A DNA stretch of 32,460 nt, from assembly GCA_018054715.1 (NCBI GenBank), contig JAGPIY010000003.1:1-32460 (forward strand), given 5' to 3'. Origin of the DNA: Bacteroidaceae bacterium (GTDB lineage: Bacteria; Bacteroidota; Bacteroidia; Bacteroidales; Bacteroidaceae). The notes beneath the pieces were generated by a model. It did no database searches and was not told the DNA's origin. It saw nothing but the letters and a program-made list of their open reading frames with translations. The position numbers and the translations under genes were made by a program. Of this stretch, positions 1-8,933 are shown in pieces (the stretch's first letter is position 1; each line of letters begins with the position of its first letter).

Positions 1-1104
1 TTCCGTTTAAACCAAGCAACCGATTTGTCAAATGCTACCGTTTCATTAGGATCCGGTTTAACGATGGGTCATTATACACAAGGTTCAGCGAGTGCTTTTT
101 CTGCAACTACTAAAATAGGAGCATTAACAGGCGTAAGTGGTTCAACATTAGCTAGCGGCATCTATAACATTGGATACAATAGCAAAGATGCAACATTTGA
201 TGGAACATTAGGAAGTGTGACGATTAATAAATATGGTGACGGAATATGGACACTTACAGGTACTGCCAATACTTGTTCAAGTGTTACTGTAAACGCAGGT
301 ACTTTAAAGCTTACAAACACTACCGGCACAGCAGTAGGTAGTGGCGTTGTGAGCGTAAAAGACGGTGGTACGCTAAGTCTCAGCAAATGTACAGCAACCG
401 GCATGGGCAGCGTGATTGTATATTCGGGTGGTGTTGTACAATCACCTATTGCTTCTACCATAAATAGTCGAATCACCCTAAAAAGTAACGCTATGTTAAC
501 TACGGGAACAACTGTAATTCCGGTGACTTTTAGCGTAGGCAGCATCAGCGCAGAAAGTGGTTCTACCATTCATTTCGACTTGCGGAGCATCTCACGCTAT
601 GACAAGTTACTTACCACAAATGGTAATGTAACCTTCACCACAGGATCCATCCTGAAAGTAGAATATTACCAAAATTATGTTCCGGTTGTAGGCGATGCAT
701 TCGTTCTTATTAGCCCCGCGCCCAAAGGAACCGAGCCAATGTACATTTTCCAAGATCTTCCTGCAGGATTCGGATGGGATACTTCTACCTTCATGACAGA
801 TGGAACTATACGTGTTTGTGCGCAAGGAGTCGGCATCAACCAAGTTGCTTGGGCAAACGAAGTAAAAGCTTATCCAACTCCCGCTGAAAGCGAACTTTAC
901 GTAACATTACCGGAAGCGGCTCTCGGGCAAGAAGGCATCACCCTTACAATCACAAACATGGAAGGAAAAACGCTTCTCCATCAACCTGCCGAAAGTGGTT
1001 CTGCTACACAAACAATGGCAGTGAGCAGTCTTACTACGGGAAACTATATTTTAATTATAGAAACCCCACAAGGAAAAGCGATACAACGAATCGTAAAGAA
1101 ATAA
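1..1104 (+). CDS. T9SS cargo with autotransporter-like beta-strand repeats (3' end only)
   Basis: The frame is open from the first base, so the gene starts outside the window and only its last 367 codons are here. The visible part first holds Gly/Thr/Ser-rich beta-helix sequence. One unit (GDGIWTLTG, then TVNAGTLKL, then VSVKDGGTLSL) matches the autotransporter-associated beta-strand repeat pattern. The last 80 or so residues form a type A C-terminal sorting domain: AYPTPAESELYV, then ITNMEGKTLL, then LTTGNYILIIET, ending in the basic tail IQRIVKK. In Bacteroidota such a domain directs export through the type IX secretion system and anchoring at, or release from, the outer membrane. The biological role of the passenger part cannot be told. 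A strong hairpin terminator follows the stop codon. TTG at 25 is not the true start. Confidence 0.85.
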   Translation, partial: FRLNQATDLSNATVSLGSGLTMGHYTQGSASAFSATTKIGALTGVSGSTLASGIYNIGYNSKDATFDGTLGSVTINKYGDGIWTLTGTANTCSSVTVNAGTLKLTNTTGTAVGSGVVSVKDGGTLSLSKCTATGMGSVIVYSGGVVQSPIASTINSRITLKSNAMLTTGTTVIPVTFSVGSISAESGSTIHFDLRSISRYDKLLTTNGNVTFTTGSILKVEYYQNYVPVVGDAFVLISPAPKGTEPMYIFQDLPAGFGWDTSTFMTDGTIRVCAQGVGINQVAWANEVKAYPTPAESELYVTLPEAALGQEGITLTITNMEGKTLLHQPAESGSATQTMAVSSLTTGNYILIIETPQGKAIQRIVKK

Positions 1105-1112
1105 ATAAAAAT

Positions 1113-1148
1113 AGGCGATCTCAGTTTTTTGAGATCGCCTGTTTTTTT
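1113..1148. terminator. Bidirectional hairpin terminator between the T9SS cargo and upp
   Basis: An 11-bp perfect stem (AGGCGATCTCA with its complement, 1113-1123 and 1130-1140) closes a 6-nt loop and is followed by seven T residues on the plus strand. On the minus strand the stem is followed by an A/T-rich run, so it can serve both converging genes. Confidence 0.85.
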
Positions 1149-1170
1149 AAGATCAGATTCCGACTTCTTA

Positions 1171-1824
1171 TCAATCTTTCACTCCATAACAAAGATCACC
1201 GGCATCACCAAGTCCGGGTATAATATAAGAATGTGAATTCAATTCATGATCAAGCGCAGCTGTCCAAATCGTGATCTCACTTTCCGGTAGCTTACTCTTT
1301 AGATAAGCAATGGCCTGATCTGTTGCAATTACCGAAGCAATATGTACATGCGCGGGTATTCCCTTAGTAAGTAATGCATGATAACTAGCTGCCAGCGAAC
1401 GACCTGTGGCCAACATAGGGTCTACGATAAGAAGATTTTTTCCATCTAAGCGAGGAGAAGCAAGATACTCTGTTCTAATTTCAAAATGTTCATCATCAAT
1501 ATAATGCCGATAAGCAGATACAAAAGCATTCTCAGCACGGTCAAAATAATTTAAGAAACCTTGGTGAAGAGGCAAGCCGGCACGAAGTATAGTAGCTAGT
1601 ACCAATTTTTCTGAAGAATTTTGGCAAAGTGCCACTCCAAGAGGTGTTTGTACATTACGCTCTTCATACTGAAAAGTCTTGCTTATCTCATAAGCCATAA
1701 TTTCGCCAATACGTTCAATATTCCGACGAAAACGAATGGGATCACTTTGAATATCAATGTCGCGAATTTCAGAGACAAACTGACTAAGTACAGAATTCTG
1801 CTGAGTAAGATTGATAACGTTCAT
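1171..1824 (-). CDS. upp: Uracil phosphoribosyltransferase
   Basis: Salvage enzyme that joins uracil to PRPP to make UMP in the cytoplasm. The 217-residue protein is close to the usual 208-220. The PRPP-binding loop is at about residues 133-143 (LIVDPMLATGR), and the uracil-binding C-terminal motif GLGDAGD is at 204-210. ILRAGLPLHQG near residue 80 is the other conserved PRPP contact region. The ATG at 1824 lies 29 bp downstream of the polysaccharide deacetylase stop. No separate promoter is obvious in this short gap, so upp may be read from the promoter near 3126-3158. Transcription would end at the shared hairpin 1113-1148. Confidence 0.93.
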   Translation of the reverse strand: MNVINLTQQNSVLSQFVSEIRDIDIQSDPIRFRRNIERIGEIMAYEISKTFQYEERNVQTPLGVALCQNSSEKLVLATILRAGLPLHQGFLNYFDRAENAFVSAYRHYIDDEHFEIRTEYLASPRLDGKNLLIVDPMLATGRSLAASYHALLTKGIPAHVHIASVIATDQAIAYLKSKLPESEITIWTAALDHELNSHSYIIPGLGDAGDLCYGVKD

Positions 1825-1853
1825 AATTGTTTATCTGTTTTTATTATTTATTT

Positions 1854-3080
1854 CTATTTTATTTGTGCATATTCCAGTTCCAAATAATGCACTATACGTT
1901 CGTACATTTTCCTCCATCCTCTCCATTCCGCAGATTCTGACAGTGACGAATTATGAAAGAGTAACGTGAAATCTCCTCCCACCTCTTTCGTATTTTTCCA
2001 AAGCTGCTTTATCTTTTCTTCTGCTCTTTCTGGCGACAAATGCAAATCACGCTGCAATGTAACATCCATCACTACAAGAGGATGTAATATAAGAGTTGTT
2101 TCTTCCTCACGTTCCAAATCATAATAAGGAAAAGGAATACTTGTTCCGGCACGAAATCCAATGCGTGTACTATATCCCAACGAATAATCATGAATAATAC
2201 CCGAAGCGAGTAAAGCACGCGGCGTTTCGGGAATACGAAAACAAAGATAATGTTGACGACTCTCTGTAATTAATTTGGGAGCAATCCATTGCTCCAATTT
2301 GGCTTTCTCTGCCACAATTTGTTCCGGTTTCGATTGAGAAGCATATGATGGGTGAAGCCCCAACTCATAATGCTTTGCCAACTCTCTTAAAATATTCCGG
2401 TAACGAAAAGAAGGATACAAATATTTACGATCGTATCGACCATACGGTCCTACATGAATAAAGAACTTAGGATTCAAATTTCCACCTTTATATAAGGACG
2501 ATAAACGCTCAAAACAGAAATAAGGATCTTCCCTCAAATTAAGAAGAACACATAGACGATCTTTCAAAGTTGAAAAATTACTCTTCAAGATGTCGCGGAT
2601 CATTCCATATACTGTTAACAGAAGCCCTTTATTTCGATATAAAAAAGGATGATCAATATCGTGCGTTAAAACAATCTTAGGCTTTCGACCCGGAAGGCCA
2701 AGATAGCTCGGATACTCAGAAAGAATTTGCGTTCGAAGCTGCATCGCATACACATCAATTACCGGTCGCTCGAGTAATCCATCTCTCGAGAGACAAGATG
2801 CTTCGGGAATATAACGTCCATGTAAATCGAAAGGCCCTAAAAGCTCTTCCTCACGAGCCAAAAGCGAGAATACCCACATCAAAGGATCTTCTCCTTTGCG
2901 CTCAATCCATACTCCACGCCCAATATATTCAGAAGAATAACAGATACCCGGTTCAGATGACTTTAGATACTTCTCACGGTTTTCAGTCGTAAGAAATTGT
3001 CCTCCCAGCGTACGTACCAATATATGCCGTAGTACAAATTGTAAGCGAGGATTATCTTTATCAGTATATACAAATATCAT
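1854..3080 (-). CDS. Polysaccharide deacetylase-family protein
   Basis: A 408-residue protein with a NodB-like carbohydrate esterase core. The metal-binding start of the fold is visible as VLTHDIDHP near residues 137-145, where the Asp pair is typical. FIHVGPYGRYD and LGLHPSYAS, at about 208 and 238, correspond to later strands and the metal-binding His. TLLFHNSSLSES near the C-terminus supplies the last conserved His region. The N-terminal 120 residues (VYTDKDNPRLQFVLRHIL at the start) match the extra domain found ahead of the deacetylase core in many Bacteroidota homologues (DUF7033 type). The substrate is unknown; surface polysaccharide or peptidoglycan modification is an inference. The ATG at 3078-3080 follows a well-formed promoter. 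Confidence 0.75.
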   Translation of the reverse strand: MIFVYTDKDNPRLQFVLRHILVRTLGGQFLTTENREKYLKSSEPGICYSSEYIGRGVWIERKGEDPLMWVFSLLAREEELLGPFDLHGRYIPEASCLSRDGLLERPVIDVYAMQLRTQILSEYPSYLGLPGRKPKIVLTHDIDHPFLYRNKGLLLTVYGMIRDILKSNFSTLKDRLCVLLNLREDPYFCFERLSSLYKGGNLNPKFFIHVGPYGRYDRKYLYPSFRYRNILRELAKHYELGLHPSYASQSKPEQIVAEKAKLEQWIAPKLITESRQHYLCFRIPETPRALLASGIIHDYSLGYSTRIGFRAGTSIPFPYYDLEREEETTLILHPLVVMDVTLQRDLHLSPERAEEKIKQLWKNTKEVGGDFTLLFHNSSLSESAEWRGWRKMYERIVHYLELEYAQIK

Positions 3081-3125
3081 ATTTCGGGAAAAGCATTTGG
3101 CTAGAGTTTATATCTTTACCACGCG

Positions 3126-3158
3126 CAAAAGTAACAAAAAAAATAGAGAGAGGCACAA
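3126..3158 (-). promoter_or_regulatory. Bacteroidales-type promoter for the deacetylase-upp unit
   Basis: Read on the minus strand, TTTG (3155-3158) is followed by 21 bp and then TACTTTTG (3126-3133). This matches the Bacteroides consensus TTTG, 19-21 bp, TAnnTTTG. It lies about 45 bp upstream of the deacetylase ATG. Confidence 0.55.
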
Positions 3159-3247
3159 ATGAAGCACAAAATTGTTACATAAATAAAAAAATGTATGCAA
3201 TTAAAGAAATTTTTCTCTAATATGAATCCTCTTTCCAAAATAAGTCG

Positions 3248-3255
3248 TATCTTTG
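3248..3255 (+). promoter_or_regulatory. Probable -7 box of the pckA promoter
   Basis: TATCTTTG matches the Bacteroidales -7 consensus TAnnTTTG. No good TTTG is found at the -33 position. It implies a leader of about 85 nt before the pckA ATG. Confidence 0.4.
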
Positions 3256-3348
3256 TAGCCGATTAACAAGGATGCGATGCAAATGCTTCCCTTTTTTGTG
3301 AATCGTGCGAGTTGAAATATTACTAACATTACATTAATAAACAAAAAA

Positions 3349-4953
3349 ATGGCAAACGTAGATTTAAGCAAGTACGGTATTACCGGTGCTACTGAAGTTA
3401 TTTACAATCCTTCATATGAAGTATTGTTTGAGGAAGAGACCAAGGCTGGCCTTGAAGGTTACGAATTAGGTCAAAACACCGAACTAGGTGCAGTAAACGT
3501 AATGACAGGTGTATACACTGGTCGTTCACCTAAGGATAAATTCTTTGTAATGGATGAAACCTCTAAGAATACAGTATGGTGGACTTCTGACGAGTACAAG
3601 AATGACAACAAACCTGTAACTCAAAACACTTGGGATGTTCTAAAGAATATTGCTACAAAAGAGCTTTCTAATAAGAAGTTATTTGTAATGGACACTTTCT
3701 GCGGTGCAAACGAAAACAGCCGTATTAAAGTACGTTTCATTATGGAAGTTGCTTGGCAAGCTCACTTTGTAAAGAACATGTTTATTCGCCCAACCGAAGA
3801 AGAACTGGCTAATTATGGAGAACCTGATTTCGTTTCTTTCAACGCTTCTAAAGCTAAAGTTACAAACTACGCTGAACTTGGTTTGAACTCTGAAACTGCA
3901 GTCGTATTCAATCTAACCGACAAAGAGCAAGTTATTATTAATACTTGGTATGGTGGTGAGATGAAAAAAGGCTTATTCTCTTATATGAATTATCTTCTCC
4001 CGCTTAAAGGCATGGCTTCTATGCATTGCTCTGCTAACACAAACGAGAAAGGTGAAACAGCTATCTTCTTCGGCCTATCCGGTACTGGTAAAACTACTCT
4101 TTCTACCGATCCTAAGCGTCAACTAATCGGTGACGATGAGCACGGTTGGGATGAAGAAGGTGTATTCAACTTCGAAGGTGGTTGCTATGCAAAGGTTATC
4201 AACCTAAGCAAAGAGAACGAACCTGACATTTATGAAGCAATCAAACGTGATGCTCTCTTAGAGAACGTTACAGTAGATGCTAGCGGCAAAATCGACTTCG
4301 ATGATAAGAGCGTAACCGAGAATACTCGTGTTTCTTATCCTATCTACCACATCAAGAACATCGTGAAGCCCGTTTCTAAGGCTCCTGCTGCAAAGAAAGT
4401 TATCTTCCTTTCTGCTGATGCATTTGGTGTATTGCCTCCTGTTTCTATCTTGAACGCTGAGCAAACTAAATACTACTTCCTTTCTGGTTTCACTGCTAAA
4501 TTGGCAGGTACAGAACGTGGTATCACTGAACCTACTCCTACATTCTCTGCATGTTTCGGCGCTGCATTCCTTTCTTTGCACCCTACAAAATATGCTGAAG
4601 AGCTCGTGAAGAAGATGGAGAAGAGCGGTGCAACTGCTTACCTTGTAAACACAGGTTGGAACGGTACCGGCAAACGTATCTCTATTAAAGATACTCGTGG
4701 TATTATTGATGCAATCCTTGACGGTTCTATCGACAAAGCTGCAACTAAGACTATGCCTTTGTTCTCATTCGTAGTACCTACTGCTCTTCCAGGCGTAGAT
4801 CCTGCTATCCTTGATCCTCGTGATACTTATGCAGACGCTGCTGAGTGGGATGTAAAAGCTAAAGATCTTGCTGCTCGCTTTATCAAGAACTTCTCTAAGT
4901 TCACCGGTAACGAGTCTGGTAAAGCTCTTGTAGCTGCTGGTCCTCAGCTTTAA
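3349..4953 (+). CDS. pckA: Phosphoenolpyruvate carboxykinase (ATP)
   Basis: Interconverts oxaloacetate plus ATP and PEP, CO2 and ADP. In fermentative Bacteroidota it usually runs toward oxaloacetate, feeding succinate and propionate production while making ATP; that direction is family knowledge, not visible here. The protein has 534 residues, the normal size for the ATP-dependent class. The phosphate-binding loop GLSGTGKTT is at 242-250 and the metal-binding segment IGDDEHGW at 260-267. The substrate-side segment [10 protein letters not shown] is at about 56-65. Codon use looks that of a highly expressed gene, with many GCT, GGT and AAC codons compared with neighbours. The gene stands alone between its own promoter and a strong terminator. 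Confidence 0.97.
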   Translation: MANVDLSKYGITGATEVIYNPSYEVLFEEETKAGLEGYELGQNTELGAVNVMTGVYTGRSPKDKFFVMDETSKNTVWWTSDEYKNDNKPVTQNTWDVLKNIATKELSNKKLFVMDTFCGANENSRIKVRFIMEVAWQAHFVKNMFIRPTEEELANYGEPDFVSFNASKAKVTNYAELGLNSETAVVFNLTDKEQVIINTWYGGEMKKGLFSYMNYLLPLKGMASMHCSANTNEKGETAIFFGLSGTGKTTLSTDPKRQLIGDDEHGWDEEGVFNFEGGCYAKVINLSKENEPDIYEAIKRDALLENVTVDASGKIDFDDKSVTENTRVSYPIYHIKNIVKPVSKAPAAKKVIFLSADAFGVLPPVSILNAEQTKYYFLSGFTAKLAGTERGITEPTPTFSACFGAAFLSLHPTKYAEELVKKMEKSGATAYLVNTGWNGTGKRISIKDTRGIIDAILDGSIDKAATKTMPLFSFVVPTALPGVDPAILDPRDTYADAAEWDVKAKDLAARFIKNFSKFTGNESGKALVAAGPQL

Positions 4954-4996
4954 TTTGCTGAAATTTCGGAATACGAAATTATCTGATATGATTTAA

Positions 4997-5032
4997 TTAG
5001 ACTGTGTCGCTTCGACACAGTCTAATTTTTTT
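4997..5032 (+). terminator. Rho-independent terminator after pckA
   Basis: A 13-bp perfect stem (TTAGACTGTGTCG and complement, 4997-5009 and 5013-5025) with a 3-nt loop is followed by seven T residues. It may also serve the convergent Mrp operon, though the T-tract favours the plus strand. Confidence 0.88.
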
Positions 5033-5043
5033 CTCAATAGATG

Positions 5044-5946
5044 CTAGGAACAACAATCTCCCTTACAGGTTTTCCTTGCCTTGCAATCCTTCTTTTCACA
5101 ACTTTCAGTAAAAGAAGCTTTATCACTTACTCCATCCAAATTGGGTAAACAATCTCCTATAGGAACTTGCAAAAGAAGATTATCAGCTAGCTGTTCAAAA
5201 ATAATGCTAAACTCAATATTCTCAGACAAAAGATCATCTCCCTTTTCAACAAATTCACCAACTTCTTTTATTAAAGGAATCTGAGCTATCAAAGAAGTTT
5301 TAAATTCATCTGCTAATAATCTACCACCATCTTTCCCAAATAAAAAGTATTTCTCTTCAGGATGCTGCTGTGGTGTAAACCATGACATATTTTCAACAAT
5401 CCCTATTAATGGAATATTGATTTTTGAATTAATCAACATCTCAGCACCCTTTCGAGCATCATTCAAAGCCAAAACCTGTGGAATTGTTACAATAATAGCA
5501 GCATCAATATAAAAACTTTGCACCGTTGTTATTTGAACATCACTAGTACCAGGAGGAAAATCAATAATCATGTAATCAATATCTCCCCAATAAGTGTCCG
5601 TAAACAGCTGTGAAATCGCATTTGAGGCCATTGGACCTCGCCATATTACAGCTTTATCCTTATCCGTGAAAAATCCTAAAGAATTTATTTTCACTCCAAA
5701 TTTTTCTATCGGTTGCATCATATTTATGCCATCGTGCATAACTAAACAGGGATGCTCAGACTCTATTCCGAAAATTTTCGGAATAGACGGACCATAAATA
5801 TCCGCATCCACAAGAGCTGTTTTAAAACCTTTCTTTGCTAACGTAATTGCTAAGTTAGCAGAAACTGTAGACTTTCCAACTCCACCTTTTCCTGAAGCAA
5901 TAATAATACAATGCTTTACTCCTTTTATTACTTTCTTCTCAATCAT
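5044..5946 (-). CDS. Short Mrp/ApbC-type P-loop ATPase with a cysteine-rich tail
   Basis: A deviant-Walker ATPase of the Mrp/NBP35 family, whose members bind and transfer Fe-S clusters. The Walker A motif GKGGVGKST is at residues 19-27, DADIYGPSIPKIFG follows near 48, and DFPPGTSDVQ lies near 129. The usual housekeeping Mrp of Bacteroidota carries an N-terminal MIP18/DUF59 domain of about 100 residues. That domain is absent here, so this is likely a second, specialised copy. After ENMSWF, where many family members have a CxxC that holds the bridging cluster, this protein has no cysteine. Instead its last 18 residues contain six cysteines (CEKKDCKARKTCKGDCCS). It is the last gene of the nine-gene operon, 15 bp after the ferredoxin gene. 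Confidence 0.85.
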   Translation of the reverse strand: MIEKKVIKGVKHCIIIASGKGGVGKSTVSANLAITLAKKGFKTALVDADIYGPSIPKIFGIESEHPCLVMHDGINMMQPIEKFGVKINSLGFFTDKDKAVIWRGPMASNAISQLFTDTYWGDIDYMIIDFPPGTSDVQITTVQSFYIDAAIIVTIPQVLALNDARKGAEMLINSKINIPLIGIVENMSWFTPQQHPEEKYFLFGKDGGRLLADEFKTSLIAQIPLIKEVGEFVEKGDDLLSENIEFSIIFEQLADNLLLQVPIGDCLPNLDGVSDKASFTESCEKKDCKARKTCKGDCCS

Positions 5947-5961
5947 TTTCCTTTTTTTTAT

Positions 5962-6351
5962 TTAAGAAATAGCTCCTTTAGGGCATGCATTTACACAAAT
6001 TCTGCATCCCTTACATTGGTCTAGACTTATAGTAGCGACAGAGTTAACTAGTTTAATAGCTCCTTTAGGGCATATATCCACACAATTCCCACAACCTACA
6101 CACAAATCAACATCAATATTAGGATATTTTCTACTATTCTTTAGATTTCTTTCTTTAATTTGATCCTTTTCAATAAGATGCTCTTCCGAACCAATCGTTT
6201 GTGTTTCACCAATAGGATAAATCGACTCAAAAGAAGAAACGACGTATTCATGACCAATTACCTTACCACACGTGTTGGGACATACGCCTTTATGCTGCTG
6301 CATAAAACCAGGCCCCCTTCTATTCTGCATTTTCTTTTTCTTCCCAAACAT
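5962..6351 (-). CDS. Two-cluster [4Fe-4S] ferredoxin-like protein
   Basis: The 129-residue protein ends with two canonical CxxCxxCxxxCP motifs (CVGCGNCVDICP and CKGCRICVNACP), a bacterial 2[4Fe-4S] ferredoxin module. The N-terminal 80 residues are unusual. They start with a lysine-rich stretch, then RRGPGF and CPNTCG, then a segment with no recognised fold. Its place between the VOC protein and Mrp suggests that it feeds electrons or clusters to the operon's ATPases; this is inference. The gene starts 18 bp after the VOC gene and ends 15 bp before Mrp. Confidence 0.85.
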   Translation of the reverse strand: MFGKKKKMQNRRGPGFMQQHKGVCPNTCGKVIGHEYVVSSFESIYPIGETQTIGSEEHLIEKDQIKERNLKNSRKYPNIDVDLCVGCGNCVDICPKGAIKLVNSVATISLDQCKGCRICVNACPKGAIS

Positions 6352-6369
6352 TGTATTCTTTATTAAAGA

Positions 6370-6756
6370 TCAATTCGCTTGCTTTATCTCGAAAATATTT
6401 CTATTTGAATCTTTTATAAAATAAGTCTTAGATTTATTCTCTTTTTCACGCAATATTACCTCATAACCTTTTCCCGAAGCTGTATTAGCAAATAATAAGG
6501 GTTGATCCAATTCAATACATAAATGTGCAAATGAAATTTTTAAAGGTGCTTCCTCAACTACGAATAACTCAAAATCACAGAATTCCGATTTTGCATAAAT
6601 AATTGAAACAGCCTGCTCTTTATTAAAAATTTTGTACGAATCATCCTTTGATAAAATAAAAGTTGATTGAAATTCCATCTTAAAAACTTCTTGATAAAAA
6701 GGCAAAAGGTCTTTCTGTACAACTTGCAGTCCAATATGTTTTAAAGATCCATTCAT
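6370..6756 (-). CDS. VOC (glyoxalase/bleomycin-resistance fold) family protein
   Basis: A 128-residue single-module protein. The opening LKHIGLQVVQKDLLPFYQEV and the closing KTYFIKDSNRNIFEI are typical of the vicinal-oxygen-chelate fold, with the usual His near the N-terminus (HIG) and Glu near the C-terminus (FEI) that bind metal. Single-module VOC proteins normally work as dimers. The substrate is unknown. The start codon overlaps the end of the C_GCAxxG_C_C gene by 4 bp, so the two are translationally coupled. Confidence 0.7.
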   Translation of the reverse strand: MNGSLKHIGLQVVQKDLLPFYQEVFKMEFQSTFILSKDDSYKIFNKEQAVSIIYAKSEFCDFELFVVEEAPLKISFAHLCIELDQPLLFANTASGKGYEVILREKENKSKTYFIKDSNRNIFEIKQAN

Positions 6757-7214
6757 TTTATTTCCCTTTGAGATTGAATATATTCAGCCCAAATTCGCGC
6801 TGCAGACTCAACCGTTTTCACACAAGGACGTTTTAAATAATAAGCTTCAGTACGTTCCTCAGGAACATGCGAAATAGAAGCCTTCTTCAAACCAAGTAAC
6901 TCTCCACAAATTAAAGATCCATTTTCTTGTTTAAAGACACAGGCTAAATCCTGCACTAATTTATAATTTTCTCCTTTCCCTTTTGAATCTTTTGGCAAAA
7001 TACTCCCTTTCTCAAGGCCAGCTAAAAGGAACATTCCACAAGCAGCACCACACGTTTCGCGCATACGTCCTATGCCAGCACCAAAAGAAGCGGAAATGCG
7101 CAAAGCTTGTTCCTCGCTGTAGCCATACAAATCAGCAAAAGCCACAAATACAGATTGAGAGCAATTATATCCACTTTTAAAAAGTTGAACTGCGTTATTA
7201 ATTCTATCTTCCAT
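6753..7214 (-). CDS. C_GCAxxG_C_C family redox protein
   Basis: The 153-residue protein has the cysteine layout of the C_GCAxxG_C_C family (PF09719). YNCSQSVF is at about residue 18, CGAACGMFLLAGL near 56-68, ICGELLGL near 102 and RPCVKTVESA near 130. Such proteins are found in anaerobes, often next to redox or metal genes, and their activity is not established. Conserved cysteines and a helical, amphipathic layout suggest cluster or metal binding; this is inference. It starts 2 bp after the second MinD-type ATPase gene. Confidence 0.85.
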   Translation of the reverse strand: MEDRINNAVQLFKSGYNCSQSVFVAFADLYGYSEEQALRISASFGAGIGRMRETCGAACGMFLLAGLEKGSILPKDSKGKGENYKLVQDLACVFKQENGSLICGELLGLKKASISHVPEERTEAYYLKRPCVKTVESAARIWAEYIQSQREIK

Positions 7215-7216
7215 AA

Positions 7217-8080
7217 TTAATTTTTAATAATTTGATAATATGCATTTTGAAGTAATTTTACTATTTTATGATCAGGCTGATATTCAACAATGGTTTTTTC
7301 AGCCACCATTGCCTTCACAACTTCTATATCAAAGGGTAAATGAGCCACTACTGGAATATTTTCATCCTGACACCATCTTTCAATCTGAATGGTCATCGTA
7401 AGGTTTAAATCACATTTATTGATAATAACAAAAATCGGGAGCGAAAATTGACGAACAACTATAATAATACGTTGTAAATCATGAAATGCGGAAAGACTTG
7501 GCTCAGTAACTACTACAACTCGATCCACTCCCGTGATCGTAGAAATAGCAGAGCAGCCAATACCTGGAGGGCCATCTATGATAAGAGTATCACAACCATT
7601 TTTACGAGCTTCTTCATGAGCCTTACGCCGTATCTTACTTACCAATTTCCCTGAATTTTCTTCACCCGGAGCTAAATATCCATATACCATTTTTCCATAT
7701 CGGAAAGTTCCCACATAAAAGCGGCTCTTATCTGCAGGAAGCATCTCTATAGCCTGTGTGGGGCAAATTCGCGAACAAAGAAAACAGCCTTCGCAACTCG
7801 TTTCCGATATTTTGATTTCTTCATCATATAAAGTAATCGCGCCAAAACGACAAGATTCAAGACACAAACCACAATTATTGCAACGTTGAGAATCAATTAC
7901 AGCTTGATAGCCTGATACAAAAACATATTCCTGATCTCGGATAGGCGAAAACAACAAATATAAATTGGAAGCATCCACATCGCAATCAATTGCTATTGCT
8001 TTCTGAGCAATAGTGATAAAAGCAGCACACACACTCGATTTTCCTGTACCACCCTTTCCACTAATTACAGCTATTTCCAT
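7217..8080 (-). CDS. MinD-type ATPase with inserted ferredoxin domain (second copy)
   Basis: A 287-residue ParA/MinD-superfamily ATPase. The deviant Walker A motif GKGGTGKSS is at residues 8-16 and the switch/Walker B region IDGPPGIGCSAIS near 168. Between these, two ferredoxin-like clusters are inserted: C67, C70, C73, C77 and C96, C99, C102, C106. The architecture matches the COG1149-type proteins encoded as pairs in ORP operons of Desulfovibrio and in many anaerobes. It overlaps the upstream paralogue by 20 bp. The two copies share their layout but differ clearly in sequence, so a heterodimer is plausible. Exact function is not established; Fe-S or metal-cluster loading onto the small NifX-like proteins is the leading idea. 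Confidence 0.9.
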   Translation of the reverse strand: MEIAVISGKGGTGKSSVCAAFITIAQKAIAIDCDVDASNLYLLFSPIRDQEYVFVSGYQAVIDSQRCNNCGLCLESCRFGAITLYDEEIKISETSCEGCFLCSRICPTQAIEMLPADKSRFYVGTFRYGKMVYGYLAPGEENSGKLVSKIRRKAHEEARKNGCDTLIIDGPPGIGCSAISTITGVDRVVVVTEPSLSAFHDLQRIIIVVRQFSLPIFVIINKCDLNLTMTIQIERWCQDENIPVVAHLPFDIEVVKAMVAEKTIVEYQPDHKIVKLLQNAYYQIIKN

Positions 8081-8933
8081 AATTTATAATAGTTTGAGCA
8101 AGATTTTCAAATACAACTTGCAACGTTTTCATTTTTCGTACAGCAATCTTTCCATTCGAATATAATTGCGCAATCTCTTTCTCGAACGGAATCTCAGCTA
8201 ATAAAGGAATTGATTCCTTAGCCAAATAATCATAAACGGCTTTATCACCAATATCAGATCGATTTAAAACAACTCCTATTTTTTTATTTAAAACTCGTAA
8301 CGTATTAACAGCTTGCTTTAAATCACTTAACCCAAAAGGAGTAGGTTCTGTAACAAGAACCACATAATCTGCATGAACAACTGTTTGAATAAAAGGGCAA
8401 GAAGTTCCGGGAGGAGAATCTAAAAGAAGATACTCAATACTCTCCTCCGAAATAAGTTTAAAAGCTTCTTTAATTACTGGAACAGGAGATGAAACACCTG
8501 GAATTATTTGAGTTTCAAGCAAAATATTTTCCTTTCTATCAGGCTCATAAAAAGTAATTTTCCCTATGGTTGCATACGAATCTTCAATTGCAGAGAAATC
8601 GCAAGCAAAAGAACAAGCTCCACAACCATGACATAAGCTCTCAAGGAATTTTAATTTCTTTATTTTTCCTACAAATAAAAGAGCATTGTAATGACAATAT
8701 TCTGCACATTTTCCACAAAACACGCATTTCGAAAGATCTAATATTGGACGATATTCTACAACCGGAACTTCTTTTACTTTCTTTGAAGTAAAAAAAAGGA
8801 AAGAATTTGGAGCCTCTGCATCACAATCTATTAAACCCGTAGAAAGCCCCATACGAGAAAAAGTATCATATAAATTTGTAGACACAAACGTTTTACCCGT
8901 TCCTCCTTTCCCGCTAGCAATTGCTATCTTCAT
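8061..8933 (-). CDS. MinD-type ATPase with inserted ferredoxin domain (first copy)
   Basis: A 290-residue partner of the next gene, with the same order of parts. The Walker A motif GKGGTGKT is at 8-15. Two inserted [4Fe-4S] motifs are C70, C73, C76, C80 and C101, C104, C107, C111. LLDSPPGTSCPF comes near 197 and a DNA-free MinD-like C-terminus follows. In the second cluster the last cysteine is followed by Asp rather than Pro (ACDFSA), a mild departure from the ferredoxin consensus. Its ATG lies inside the 3' end of the upstream NifX-like gene (4-bp overlap), and its 3' end overlaps the second ATPase gene, so expression is tightly coupled. Confidence 0.9.
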   Translation of the reverse strand: MKIAIASGKGGTGKTFVSTNLYDTFSRMGLSTGLIDCDAEAPNSFLFFTSKKVKEVPVVEYRPILDLSKCVFCGKCAEYCHYNALLFVGKIKKLKFLESLCHGCGACSFACDFSAIEDSYATIGKITFYEPDRKENILLETQIIPGVSSPVPVIKEAFKLISEESIEYLLLDSPPGTSCPFIQTVVHADYVVLVTEPTPFGLSDLKQAVNTLRVLNKKIGVVLNRSDIGDKAVYDYLAKESIPLLAEIPFEKEIAQLYSNGKIAVRKMKTLQVVFENLAQTIINYGNSCN

